Assembly: GCA_024698505.1 (NCBI GenBank)
Contig: JAILRE010000061.1
Span: 1 to 36,004, forward strand
Source: Clostridiales bacterium
Lineage (GTDB): Bacteria > Bacillota > Clostridia > Christensenellales > CAG-138
Direction of reading: 5' to 3'
Length of the DNA: 36,004 nucleotides
Positions 15,403 to 23,855 of the stretch are shown here, piece by piece (position 1 is the stretch's first letter; each line of letters opens with the position of its first letter). Position numbers and translations under genes: made by a program. The notes below the pieces were generated by a model that made no database searches, was not told where the DNA came from, and saw only the letters and a program-made list of their open reading frames with translations.

Positions 15403-16815
15403 TCACAGAAGAGGCCTTAGAGGGATGGAGTACTCGTGCCCCTCTTCGGCATTCGGATCGGGATTTATATCGATCGTTATCTCATTCCCTTCAAACCACA
15501 GCCTTCCGCCGTTTTCGCGCATGCCATATGAATCGATGAGGGAAATAAGAAGCATCAGATCCGATTCGCTGCCGGAAACCGGCATATCCCCTTCGCCGGG
15601 GCAAAGCCTGATGAAGGCCGAGCCGACGGACTCTGCGTGAACCAACCCATCGTCGCCCACGGGAGGCTTGCCGTCGTACTCGTAGGCGCCTTCATAATAG
15701 AACTTTTCGGGAAGGAGCGATCCATCGGGATCCGAAACGGTAATTATATAGCGGCCGTCCGCCTCAAATATTATGACGAACCAGCCCTCCTCCGTCCTCT
15801 CGCGGCGTCCGGTGAAGAGGACTCCCGTCTGCAAAGTGCCTTCCGGGGCGAATGGGTCCTCAATAATGAATTCATAACGCAGAGCGCCTGATCCGACGAT
15901 CAAGGCCTCATTTTCTATATGGCCCGTCAGTATGAGGTCGGAGCCGCCGTGCCAATCCTTGAAGCTCACCGTGTTGGAATCAGGGTCCCATTCATAAGGA
16001 ATATCGGTTCTTTCGCCCGAAGAGAAATCATAGACCGTGCATACATTATTATTCCCGAACACAAGCTCGAGGTTTTCTTCGGGCAGGCTCCAAGTGCGGT
16101 TCCTGAAATCCAAGGCTTCGGTGTTTGTTTTGTACTCTCCGTCCGTAAAGTCGTAAGCCTCTCTGTCTGCGAGGTCAAAGTGCATTCCGGGCTCATCCTC
16201 CGTGGACAAAACGATGTATTCGCCGCCGAAGGTAATTTTCGCCTCGCCGTACGCGGATTCATCCTCCAGATAGACCTTGAGAAGGCCTTCTTCGATGCAG
16301 TACCAGCCCTTTCCTGCGAAGGCAAGAACATTGTTTTCCCTAACGATATAAATCGAAAACGCGCCGTTTTCATCAAAATCGAACGCGCTGTTTGCGTTGA
16401 CGCCAACCCACAGGCCGACATACTTAAGATCGTCGCCCTTGGGCTTATAGAAGCTGTAGGAAGCGTTCTCGGGAGAGATGCGATCCGGGTCGTTTTCCGC
16501 AAGCGTCTCAACGTAAACGCTCGAAAAAGGGATCCCTATGGCAAGAAGCTTTATCCCTTCGCCGGGGAAGCCGTCCGAATGAGGCATAGGGTCGATCCTC
16601 GAGCGGTGAAGTATACCAGGAAGCGAGAAAGCAAGCAGTACCATTACGGCCGTCAGAACCGCAGCGGCGGCGGCGAACCGGTATTTGGCGGCAGGGAGCT
16701 TGATCTTGGAGGCGCCCGTTCCCGCAGAACTATGGGCCGGCTTCTCGGCAAGGCAGCGATCTATCAGCCCTTCGTCTATTCCGGATACCGCGTCAAACAT
16801 CCTCGTGTCTGTCAT
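15403..16815 (-). CDS. Single-pass membrane protein linked to an XRE-sigma4 regulator
   Basis: A 470-residue protein with a cytoplasmic N-terminus of about 45 residues (MTDTRMFDAVSGIDEGLID), one membrane helix (about 46-69) and a large external part of about 400 residues, rich in beta-type segments, in which short related units recur (for instance GENNVLAF- and GRYIITVSD-like strands). N-termini of this kind are, in my experience, common in Clostridia directly downstream of sigma-70-like genes, where the membrane protein acts as sensor or anti-sigma partner. The gene starts 1 base after the regulator stop (TGA-T-ATG), so translation is coupled. The domain in the external part is not identified. 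Confidence 0.75.
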   Translation of the reverse strand: MTDTRMFDAVSGIDEGLIDRCLAEKPAHSSAGTGASKIKLPAAKYRFAAAAAVLTAVMVLLAFSLPGILHRSRIDPMPHSDGFPGEGIKLLAIGIPFSSVYVETLAENDPDRISPENASYSFYKPKGDDLKYVGLWVGVNANSAFDFDENGAFSIYIVRENNVLAFAGKGWYCIEEGLLKVYLEDESAYGEAKITFGGEYIVLSTEDEPGMHFDLADREAYDFTDGEYKTNTEALDFRNRTWSLPEENLELVFGNNNVCTVYDFSSGERTDIPYEWDPDSNTVSFKDWHGGSDLILTGHIENEALIVGSGALRYEFIIEDPFAPEGTLQTGVLFTGRRERTEEGWFVIIFEADGRYIITVSDPDGSLLPEKFYYEGAYEYDGKPPVGDDGLVHAESVGSAFIRLCPGEGDMPVSGSESDLMLLISLIDSYGMRENGGRLWFEGNEITIDINPDPNAEEGHEYSIPLRPLL

Positions 16816-16816
16816 A

Positions 16817-17266
16817 TCAGTGCGCCTCCTTCAAATAACGTGTCAGCTTTTTGAGTGTTTTGGAAATACGGCTTCGGACTTGGTTTTCTTTCATTCCATA
16901 GAAGCGAGCGATCTCGGAATTGTTATCAAGCAGATAGTATTTGCGAATGAAGATACCGGCGTCCTTTATATTGAGCGTTCTGAGAAATGCGCTGAGCAAA
17001 GCCGAAAGCGCATCGGAGGAGAGCTCTTTTCCGGGCGGAACGCAGGCTTCTAGCTCGGGAAACATGTAGGAGCCGTTATCTATGATCGATTCCGCAGGTA
17101 CCGAAAGGACCTCGGCTATCCGCAAAAACGTGTTATGATCCGGACGCCTCATTCCGGTTTCCCATTTTGAGACAAGTTCCCTTGAAACAAACAGTCTGTC
17201 GGCGAGCTCCTGCTGAGTCATGTTCGCCGCAGCCCTTGCCTGCTCTATTCTTTTGCCTGCATCCAT
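16817..17266 (-). CDS. XRE helix-turn-helix fused to sigma-70 region-4-like domain
   Basis: A 149-residue regulator. Residues about 5-60 are a Cro/CI-type helix-turn-helix (MTQQELADRLFVSRELVSKWE, RIAEVLSV). Residues about 95-147 look like sigma-70 region 4: IFIRKYYLLDNNSEIARFYGM followed by ENQVRSRISKTLKKLTRYL, with the helix-turn-helix of ECF-type factors. No region 2 is present, so it cannot be a full sigma factor by itself. GGGAGC lies before the ATG. It heads a unit with a membrane protein and a lipoprotein. Probably it senses or transmits an envelope signal; that is inference from layout. Confidence 0.8.
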   Translation of the reverse strand: MDAGKRIEQARAAANMTQQELADRLFVSRELVSKWETGMRRPDHNTFLRIAEVLSVPAESIIDNGSYMFPELEACVPPGKELSSDALSALLSAFLRTLNIKDAGIFIRKYYLLDNNSEIARFYGMKENQVRSRISKTLKKLTRYLKEAH

Positions 17267-17304
17267 AGTTAACCGCTCCCAAGCCGTATTTATAGCTCTT
17301 TTAT

Positions 17305-17333
17305 TTTATATCACGCCTTTCATACAAAGGCAA
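17305..17333 (-). promoter_or_regulatory. Promoter of the XRE-sigma4 operon
   Basis: TTGCCT (17333-17328), 17-bp spacer, TATAAA (17310-17305) on the minus strand; leader about 35 nt. Confidence 0.55.
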
Positions 17334-17414
17334 GGTACAATCCGCACCCGGCGTGAACGCGTCCTGATGTGCGGATCGATCGGCTTAGAGCTCTGCCGAT
17401 GTTAGACGGCTGTC

Positions 17415-17451
17415 AAAAAAAGCTTGGGCGAACCGCATTCGCCCAAGCTTT
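17415..17451 (-). terminator. Terminator of the nucleoside ABC operon
   Basis: A perfect 14-bp stem, AAAGCTTGGGCGAA (17419-17432) with TTCGCCCAAGCTTT (17438-17451), followed by T6 on the minus strand. Confidence 0.88.
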
Positions 17452-17470
17452 GAATTTTATCGATGATCGG

Positions 17471-18529
17471 TCATCTGTCCTCTCTGAAATAAGATAGACC
17501 GAGCGAGGAGGGGGGCAGATCCTCCTTCTTGTGGCGGAGCGATACCATTATGAGAACGATTATCGTCACCGCGTAGGGGAGCATCTTGAATACCTCCTGC
17601 ATGCTCCTCGTAAGGCCGGGGATGTAGTTGTAGAGCCAGTACAGCGCGCCGAAGAGGTACGCGCCCCAGATAGAGCGGAGAGGCTTCCACGTGGCGAATA
17701 TTACCAGAGCGACGGCCAGCCAGCCGAGCGCCTCGATATTGCCGTCGTTCGCCCAGGTGCCGTTGATGTAGTCCATCACGTAGTAGAGCCCGCCGAGGCC
17801 CGATATCGCCGCGCCGGTGCAGGTGGCGAGGTACTTGTACCTTATTACGTTGATGCCGGCCGCGTCCGCGGTGGCGGGATTCTCGCCGACGGCGCGAAGG
17901 TTCAGGCCCTTGCTCGTCCTGTTGATGAAGAGGCTGAGGAGTATCGCTATTATCACCGCGACGTACACCATGAAGCCGTAGCTGAGGAATACCTTGTCGA
18001 AGCCGTCCAGCACGCCGCCGAGCACCCGCAGGAAGCCGCTCGACGAAGCGCCCTTCGATACCAGGGCGACGAGCGCGTCGGAAAGCTTCTGAGTGGCGCA
18101 GAACGCGCTCGAGGTGGCGGGAACGGAGATCTGGCCAACGCCGCCCGCGAGCTTCGAAAGGCTGCCGCCGAAGAAGTTCGCAACGCCGCTGCCGAGTATG
18201 GTCAGCGTAAGGCCGGTGACGTTCTGGTTCGCGCGGAGCGTGACCGTCAGGAAGCTGTAAATGAGGCCGCCCAGCACGGAGCATATCAGCGTCCCCGCGA
18301 GAGCGACGAGCATACCGACGAACGGGACGGGCGAGGCCGAGGCGTTTTCATAAAGGAAGGAGCCTATGAGGCCGCCGATGCCGCCGAGATACATAATGCC
18401 GGGCACGCCCAGGTTCAGGTGGCCGGATTTCTCCGTCAGTATCTCGCCCAGGCTTCCGAACAGGATCACCGTTCCGAAGGAGATCGCGGTGGTTATGAGG
18501 GTGATTATCTGTATCACTGTCGTGCTCAT
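17471..18529 (-). CDS. Nucleoside ABC transporter permease 2 (YufQ/NupQ type)
   Basis: A 352-residue polytopic permease of the BPD_transp_2 group, with about nine hydrophobic segments. The LTEKSGHLNLGVPGIMYLGGIGG motif near residue 35 and the GLNLRAVGENPATADAAGINV segment near 200 are family marks that face the ATPase. It pairs with the permease at 18526-19707, whose stop overlaps its start by 4 bp. Together with the ATPase and the BMP lipoprotein it imports nucleosides, as in the Bacillus NupNOPQ or Treponema PnrA systems. Exact nucleoside is unknown. Confidence 0.9.
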   Translation of the reverse strand: MSTTVIQIITLITTAISFGTVILFGSLGEILTEKSGHLNLGVPGIMYLGGIGGLIGSFLYENASASPVPFVGMLVALAGTLICSVLGGLIYSFLTVTLRANQNVTGLTLTILGSGVANFFGGSLSKLAGGVGQISVPATSSAFCATQKLSDALVALVSKGASSSGFLRVLGGVLDGFDKVFLSYGFMVYVAVIIAILLSLFINRTSKGLNLRAVGENPATADAAGINVIRYKYLATCTGAAISGLGGLYYVMDYINGTWANDGNIEALGWLAVALVIFATWKPLRSIWGAYLFGALYWLYNYIPGLTRSMQEVFKMLPYAVTIIVLIMVSLRHKKEDLPPSSLGLSYFREDR

Positions 18530-19707
18530 TTATCCGCCCTCCTTCCGCTCTTACCGGTGAATTTGATTTGATAATTGATGAAGAATTCGCTTCCCAGTAT
18601 GAAGAAGAGGATTATGCCCTTGATAATATGGGAAACGTCGTTGGAGAGGCTGAATTCGGAGGCTATCGCTATGGCGCCCTTTTCAAGGAAGACCAGCACC
18701 GCCGATATCAGTATCATAACGAAGGTGTTGAACTTGGCGAGCCACGCGACGATTATCGCAACGAAGCCCCTTCCGCCCGCGGTCGCCGCAGAGATGGTGT
18801 GATCCGCTCCCGCGACTGCGAGGAATCCGCCGAGGCCGCAGATCGCGCCGGAGAGCGTCATCGTCCTGACTATGACCTTCTTGACGTTCATGGCGGCGTA
18901 CCTTGCGGTGTTCTCGCTCTGGCCGACGACGGCGATCTCGTAGCCGTGCTTGCTCTTTTTAAGGTAGAAGAACATGAACAGCACTATCGCTATAACGATC
19001 AGCACGTTAAGCAGATACGGCTGACCGACCGTGTTCTTGAGCAAACCGGTGTACCACGCGTTGGGATCGAGCTTGGCGAGGGCTTCCTTGCTCATGAAGG
19101 AGGGGAACCAGCCCGCCTGAGTGCCCGCGTTTATGAGACCGACGGTGTTGGAGCCCTTCGGATGCTCCCACTTGGGAATGAAATAGGAGGTGAGCTGTAT
19201 GGCGATGTAGTTCATCATGAGGGTGAACAGCGTCTCGTTGGTGTTCCACCTCGCCTTGAAGAGCGCGGGTATTATGCCCCATATCGCTCCCGCGACGATG
19301 CTCGTCGCCGCCATTATCAGGAGCAGCAGCGGCGTGGGGATGTTCATGCCGCCCATATAGATCATGCAGGCCGCGGTGGCTATGCCGCCGACGAGCACCT
19401 GGCCCTCCGCGCCGATATTCCAGAAGCGCATCTTGAACGCCGGCGCAAGACCGACCGATATGCAGAGCAGCAGGGCCAGATCCCTCAGCCACGCCCATAC
19501 CCTTCGGGTGGTGCCGAATACGCCGTTCGCCATGACGGCGTAGACCTTGACGGGATTCAGCTTTGTCAGCGCGTAGATGAGCACGCCGCAGACGACCAGC
19601 GAGAGCGCTACGGCGAGCAGCCTGATGCCCCAGCCGATGAAGCGGTTCATCCAGGCGGCCTTGCCCTTGAAAAGGGTGAAATCGACTCTCTTGGAAATAT
19701 GGATCAT
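18526..19707 (-). CDS. Nucleoside ABC transporter permease 1 (YufP/NupP type)
   Basis: A 393-residue permease, longer at the N-terminus than its partner. Family sequence includes LAPAFKMRFWNIGAEGQVLVGGIAT, LFTLMMNYIA and the cytoplasmic YEIAVVGQSENTARYAAMN loop that contacts the ATPase. Nine or ten membrane segments are likely. Start overlaps the ATPase stop by 4 bp (ATGA), so translation is coupled. Confidence 0.9.
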   Translation of the reverse strand: MIHISKRVDFTLFKGKAAWMNRFIGWGIRLLAVALSLVVCGVLIYALTKLNPVKVYAVMANGVFGTTRRVWAWLRDLALLLCISVGLAPAFKMRFWNIGAEGQVLVGGIATAACMIYMGGMNIPTPLLLLIMAATSIVAGAIWGIIPALFKARWNTNETLFTLMMNYIAIQLTSYFIPKWEHPKGSNTVGLINAGTQAGWFPSFMSKEALAKLDPNAWYTGLLKNTVGQPYLLNVLIVIAIVLFMFFYLKKSKHGYEIAVVGQSENTARYAAMNVKKVIVRTMTLSGAICGLGGFLAVAGADHTISAATAGGRGFVAIIVAWLAKFNTFVMILISAVLVFLEKGAIAIASEFSLSNDVSHIIKGIILFFILGSEFFINYQIKFTGKSGRRADK

Positions 19708-21290
19708 GCCTGCGCCTCCTCGCTGGGAAGATGGGTCATCATGAGGCCGACCTCTTCCTTGGTGGTTTTGCGTCCGTCCACTATACCGCTGATCCTGCCC
19801 GCGCAGAGGACGAGTATCCTGTCGCAGAGCTCAAGCAGAACGTCCAGATCCTCTCCGACGTATATGACCGCCGCGCCGCGCTTTTTCTGCTCGTTCATGA
19901 GGCGGTAGATGGTATAGGAGGTGTTGATGTCGAGCCCTCGGACGGCGTAAGCGCTCATCATGAGGGAGGGGTTGCCGGAGATCTCGCGGCCGACGAGCAC
20001 CTTCTGCACGTTGCCGCCGGAAAGCTTCCGAACGGGCGTCGTGATGCCGGGGGTCACGACCTCGAATTCCTTGACTATCTCCTGCGCAAGCTTGCGGGGG
20101 CGCTTCATGTCAACGAATACGCTGTTGCCCTCGGTATAGGTGCGGATCAGCATATTATCCGCAATATCGAGGTCTCCCACGAGGCCCATGCCGAGCCTGT
20201 CCTCCGGAACGAAGGCCAGATGCACGCCGAGCTTCTTTATCTCCATGGGCGTCTTCCCGATGAGGGAGGAGGTCTTTCCGTCCATATCGGTGAAGACTAT
20301 GCTGCTGCCGGGCTTGGCGGGCTGAAGCCCCGCCACCGCTTCGAGCAGCTCCTTCTGGCCGCTGCCGGAGACGCCCGCCACACCGAGTATCTCGCCGCCG
20401 TAAGCGGTGAACGAAACGTCCTGAAGCTTCGTTACGCCCTCCGAATCGACTACGGACAGGTTCTCGACCTTAAGGCATTCGCGGATGTTCTCGGGCTCGG
20501 GCCTTTCTATGTTGAGGCTTACCGCGCGGCCGACCATCATATCGGTCAGCTGCTGGGGATTGGTGTCCTTCGTGGCGAGATCGCCTATATAGACGCCCTT
20601 TCTCAGCACGGCGACCCTGTCCGAAACGGCCATGACCTCGTGCAGCTTATGCGTGATGATGACTATGGATTTGCCGTCCGCCTTCATGTTGCGGATTATC
20701 CCGAAGAGGCGCTGCGTCTCCTGCGGGGTAAGGACGGCGGTGGGCTCGTCCAGTATGAGTATGTCCGCGCCGCGGTACAGGACCTTGACTATCTCGAGGG
20801 TCTGCTTCTCTGAAACGGACATATCGTAGACCTTCTTGTCGGGGTCTATGTCGAAGCCGTATTTCTCGCAGATATCCCTGACGGCCTTGCGGACGCTCTT
20901 GAGATCCAGCACGAATTTGCCCTTAAGGCCCAGCATTATGTTCTCCGCCGCGGTGAGCAGGCCGACGAGCTTGAAATGCTGATGGATCATGCCTATATGC
21001 AGATCGTACGCATCCTTGGGAGACCTGATGGAAACGGCCTTTCCGTTGACCTTGATAGTGCCCGCGTCGGGGAAATAGATGCCCGAGAGCATGTTCATAA
21101 GGGTGGTCTTGCCGCTTCCGTTCTCGCCGAGGAGCGAAAGTATCTCGCCGTGATAGATGCTTAGCGAGACCGAGCTGTTGGCAACGATCGAGCCGAAGGT
21201 CTTGGTAATGCCTATCATCTCGACCGCGGGATCCCCGCGGGGTATCGTCACCTTCTTTTTCTCGGCCGTGACGTTAGTTTTTTCTTCCAA
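19704..21290 (-). CDS. Nucleoside ABC transporter ATPase with two nucleotide-binding domains (YufO/NupO type)
   Basis: A 528-residue ATPase with two ABC domains in tandem, as in sugar and BMP-type importers. Domain 1 has Walker A GENGSGKTT (about 55-63), a signature variant VSEKQTLEI (about 160) and Walker B LILDEPTAVLTP (about 179-188). Domain 2 has a changed Walker A (GVSGSGQKE), a good LSGGNVQK signature and a degenerate Walker B (SLMMSAYAVRGLD, no Asp-Glu), which is usual for the second domain of this family. TTG at 21290 is chosen: AAGGAGG ends 8 bases ahead, whereas an in-frame TTG at 21308 lies within the ribosome site. Confidence 0.9.
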   Translation of the reverse strand: MEEKTNVTAEKKKVTIPRGDPAVEMIGITKTFGSIVANSSVSLSIYHGEILSLLGENGSGKTTLMNMLSGIYFPDAGTIKVNGKAVSIRSPKDAYDLHIGMIHQHFKLVGLLTAAENIMLGLKGKFVLDLKSVRKAVRDICEKYGFDIDPDKKVYDMSVSEKQTLEIVKVLYRGADILILDEPTAVLTPQETQRLFGIIRNMKADGKSIVIITHKLHEVMAVSDRVAVLRKGVYIGDLATKDTNPQQLTDMMVGRAVSLNIERPEPENIRECLKVENLSVVDSEGVTKLQDVSFTAYGGEILGVAGVSGSGQKELLEAVAGLQPAKPGSSIVFTDMDGKTSSLIGKTPMEIKKLGVHLAFVPEDRLGMGLVGDLDIADNMLIRTYTEGNSVFVDMKRPRKLAQEIVKEFEVVTPGITTPVRKLSGGNVQKVLVGREISGNPSLMMSAYAVRGLDINTSYTIYRLMNEQKKRGAAVIYVGEDLDVLLELCDRILVLCAGRISGIVDGRKTTKEEVGLMMTHLPSEEAQA

Positions 21291-21383
21291 AGCCGGATCC
21301 TCCTTCAAAGGATAAAAGCTCCCGGCGCTTAATTGCGGCCCCGCCGCGAAAAGCTCCCCGTGAGCTCCTTTTCTACCTCTTAT

Positions 21384-21412
21384 ATTATAATGCAGAACGA
21401 GCTCCTTGTCTA
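21384..21412 (-). promoter_or_regulatory. Promoter of the ATPase-permease genes
   Basis: TAGACA (21412-21407), 17-bp spacer, TATAAT (21389-21384) on the minus strand, located after the BMP gene terminator. The leader to the TTG is about 90 nt and GC-rich with short dyads, but matches no riboswitch I can recognise. Confidence 0.65.
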
Positions 21413-21453
21413 TATTTTATCGGCAAATACGACAAGTTTTTTGAAAACGAAAA

Positions 21454-21477
21454 GGAGCTCCGCAAAAGCGGAGCTCC
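21454..21477 (-). terminator. Terminator between the BMP lipoprotein and ATPase genes
   Basis: GGAGCTCCGC (21454-21463) pairs perfectly with GCGGAGCTCC (21468-21477) around AAAA; TTTTCGTTTT follows on the minus strand. Partial read-through here would give more binding protein than transporter, a common arrangement. Confidence 0.8.
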
Positions 21478-21491
21478 GTGCCTGTTAAGGA

Positions 21492-22781
21492 TCAGTTGCC
21501 GGTGTTGGTGAGGGAGGTTATGCCGTCGATTATGATGCCGAAGTAGGGTGCGCTGCGGTACTCGGACTCATGGAAGTAACCGTCGGAAACGACCTCGATC
21601 TTCTCGCCCTCGTACTGAACGGCGGTGAAGTCGGCGTTCATGGTGGAGAAGTCGAATACGTAGGAGTCGAGAGTCTTGCCTTCAACGGTGAAGGTGGAGA
21701 TATCGAACACGTGGAAGGTGCCGTTCTTGATGGACTCGATGACCTCGGCGACCTTCTCGGCGGTGCCGGGAGCGCAGGAAGCGCCGAGAGCGGAGATCAT
21801 GACGGCGTCGGCTTCGTAACCGGCGGTGTAGTCATGCTGGACCTTCTTGCCGTCGATGAAGTCCTTGAGGACCATCTTGTAAAGGACGGACCAGTTGTTC
21901 TGAGCGGAGGTGAGCGCCGCGTTGGGGGCGACCTTCAGCATGTCGATGTTGTAACCTACGGAGTAGGCGACCTTGCCCTCCTTCAGAGCGGCCTCGACAG
22001 CGGAGGGAGCGCCGGTGGAGTCGGCGTGCTGACCGATGATGACGCAGCCCTTGGCCATGAGCGCCTTAGCGGTCTCGTTCTCCTTGTTCAGATCGAACCA
22101 GGAGGAGGTGTACATAACGTCCATGTGAGCATCGGGAACGATGGACTTGATGCCGAGGAAGAAGGCGGTGAAGCCGGAGACGACCTCAGCGTAGGGGTAA
22201 GCGCCGACATAGCCGATGTAGGGATCGGTAACGGTGCCGTTATCCATGAGCTCCTTGAGCTTCATGCCGGCGACGACGCCGGAGACGTAACGGGACTGAT
22301 AGGTCTGGGGGAAGATGTTGACGACGTTCTCAAGGCCGCAGACGTTCGCGGTATCGCCGGTGGCGGGAACGAATACGACTTCGGGGAACTCCTGAGCGGC
22401 CTGTACCATGAAGGACTGATGACCGTAGCTGTTGGAGAAGATGATGTTGCAGCCGGCGTCGGCAAGCTCGCAGGCGGTGTCGTAGCAGGTGGCGTTCTCG
22501 GGAATGACGTACTTCCAGGTGACCTGCTCGTCCTTGATGCCGAGCTCCTTCATGGCCTCTTTGAAGCCCTCGATATGAGCGAAGGTGTAGCCCTCGTTCT
22601 CATCGCCGACGAGGATGACGCCGATCTTAAGGCCGGAAACGTCCTTGCCGGTCTCGCCGCCGTTCTCGGTGTTCTGAGGAGCCGCGGTGTTATCGGGATT
22701 GTTGTCCTCATGGTTGGTCTTGCAGGCGCAGAGAGCCAGCGCCATCAGTACGCAAAGTACTATTGCCAGGATCTTTTTCAT
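21492..22781 (-). CDS. BMP-family nucleoside-binding lipoprotein (PnrA/NupN type)
   Basis: A 429-residue substrate-binding lipoprotein. The signal peptide MKKILAIVLCVLMALAL ends in a CAC lipobox with Cys20. The mature protein has a low-complexity Asn/Asp/Thr linker, then the BMP domain opening with DVSGLKIGVILVGDENEGYTFAHIEG; the AGCNIIFSNSYGHQ and IGYVGAYPYAEVVSGFTAFFLG segments are family landmarks. The family binds purine nucleosides for the linked ABC importer. Start chosen at 22781 by GGAGG and signal peptide. It has its own promoter and terminator, upstream of the ATPase and permeases. Confidence 0.93.
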   Translation of the reverse strand: MKKILAIVLCVLMALALCACKTNHEDNNPDNTAAPQNTENGGETGKDVSGLKIGVILVGDENEGYTFAHIEGFKEAMKELGIKDEQVTWKYVIPENATCYDTACELADAGCNIIFSNSYGHQSFMVQAAQEFPEVVFVPATGDTANVCGLENVVNIFPQTYQSRYVSGVVAGMKLKELMDNGTVTDPYIGYVGAYPYAEVVSGFTAFFLGIKSIVPDAHMDVMYTSSWFDLNKENETAKALMAKGCVIIGQHADSTGAPSAVEAALKEGKVAYSVGYNIDMLKVAPNAALTSAQNNWSVLYKMVLKDFIDGKKVQHDYTAGYEADAVMISALGASCAPGTAEKVAEVIESIKNGTFHVFDISTFTVEGKTLDSYVFDFSTMNADFTAVQYEGEKIEVVSDGYFHESEYRSAPYFGIIIDGITSLTNTGN

Positions 22782-22857
22782 GTTAACCTCCAAAGATAAT
22801 TTAATCTTGTTTTGCGCCAAACCCCGACCTTTTGAGCGGGATTGGTATTACCTTTAT

Positions 22858-22885
22858 ATTTTATTCATACTGCGGATTTTGTCAA
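22858..22885 (-). promoter_or_regulatory. Promoter of the BMP lipoprotein gene
   Basis: A perfect TTGACA (22885-22880), 16-bp spacer, TAAAAT (22863-22858) on the minus strand. Nothing else recognisable lies in 22886-22979. Confidence 0.65.
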
Positions 22886-23005
22886 TAGGGATATGGGGAT
22901 TTCTGAAAATATAGAATAATAGGCAATAATTTCGTTCGGAGGCGCGTTCGGGGCGAAGGGGGGAGGATTTTACACAAACTTTACAAAAAGCTTACCGGAA
23001 TTATA

Positions 23006-23034
23006 TTGAACGAAAACGGGAAAAGTCATAAAAT
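23006..23034 (+). promoter_or_regulatory. Promoter of the nfeD-floA operon
   Basis: TTGAAC (23006-23011), 17-bp spacer, TAAAAT (23029-23034). A second, partly overlapping option is TTTACA (22980-22985) with TATATT (23002-23007). Confidence 0.55.
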
Positions 23035-23090
23035 ATACCCGTAAAAGGGCGAAAGGCCTTGCGGCCCGCCCCCGGAAAGGAGCAATCAAA

Positions 23091-23621
23091 ATGTTACCCT
23101 TGTTACTCGCAGCCGGATTCTTCTCCGAATGGGCGTCCGCATGGGCGGCCAATATCGGCGGGATAGTCCTCGTTGTAATAGGCATGATACTTATAGTTAT
23201 CGAAATGCTTATCCCCGGCTTCGGAGCGGCCGGCATTTCCGGCGGCATCGCGTTGGTAGCGGGCCTTATAATCGGCTCCTCCAGCCTCACGGGAGCGATG
23301 TTCTCGCTTCTTATAATAGTGGTGCTGCTCGCGATAATGGCAGGCCTGGTGTTCAAATCGGCGCTCAAGGGCAAGCTCAGCCGCTCGCCCATAGTGCTCA
23401 ACACCGCCATCGAGTCCGGATCCACCGAGCGCTCCGAGGAGCAGTTCACTCACCTTGTCGGAAAGACCGGCAGGACGATCACCACCCTTCGTCCCAGCGG
23501 CACCGCCATGATAGACGGTCAGCGCGTGGACGTCGCCTCCGAGGCGGAGTTCATCGATAAGGACGTCGAGGTCGAGGTCGTCAGCGTGGACGGCATGAAG
23601 GTATTGGTAAAGCGGGCATGA
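23091..23621 (+). CDS. NfeD-family membrane protein
   Basis: A 176-residue NfeD-like protein. After a short N-terminus, three or so membrane helices lie at about 20-90 with the NfeD motif IEMLIPGFGAAGISGGIALV (38-57). A C-terminal OB-fold domain (about 120-176) carries LVGKTGRTITTLRPSGTAMIDGQRVDV. It lacks the N-terminal ClpP-like protease part of long NfeD proteins. NfeD proteins work with flotillins in membrane microdomains, and floA lies two genes downstream. AAAGGAG precedes the ATG. Overlaps the next gene by 4 bp. Confidence 0.9.
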   Translation: MLPLLLAAGFFSEWASAWAANIGGIVLVVIGMILIVIEMLIPGFGAAGISGGIALVAGLIIGSSSLTGAMFSLLIIVVLLAIMAGLVFKSALKGKLSRSPIVLNTAIESGSTERSEEQFTHLVGKTGRTITTLRPSGTAMIDGQRVDVASEAEFIDKDVEVEVVSVDGMKVLVKRA

Positions 23622-23833
23622 GGTACTGCAAGAACTGCCGGATCCTCTACTCGAGTCAGGCCGCCGCCTGCCCCAAGTGCGGCGTGGCCGAACCCCCCAA
23701 GAAGGATAACGAGGGGGAGGAGCCGGTCTCCGGCAAGGCCGTCCGGCGCGACTGGCTGTTCCTTATAATAGGAACGCCGCTGTTCATCCTCTTCGTCTAT
23801 CTTATAGTTTTACTCATCAAATCAATAGGCTGA
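23618..23833 (+). CDS. Zinc-ribbon single-pass membrane protein
   Basis: A 71-residue protein. The N-terminus is a zinc ribbon with two pairs of cysteines (YCKNC and CPKCG), followed by a charged linker and one C-terminal membrane helix (about 45-68). It starts within the stop of nfeD (ATGA overlap) and ends 22 bases before floA, so it belongs to the flotillin operon. I do not know this gene as a standard member of that operon. Confidence 0.8.
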   Translation: MRYCKNCRILYSSQAAACPKCGVAEPPKKDNEGEEPVSGKAVRRDWLFLIIGTPLFILFVYLIVLLIKSIG

Positions 23834-23855
23834 AAAACCGAAAGGAGAAAAAACC

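Noticed and set aside
19704-21290. Loss of ATPase function from the degenerate second Walker B
   Set aside because: A degenerate second domain is usual in this family of two-domain ATPases; domain 1 is intact.
21291-21377. A purine riboswitch ahead of the nucleoside transporter
   Set aside because: The leader has short GC dyads but no conserved purine-aptamer loops that I can recognise.
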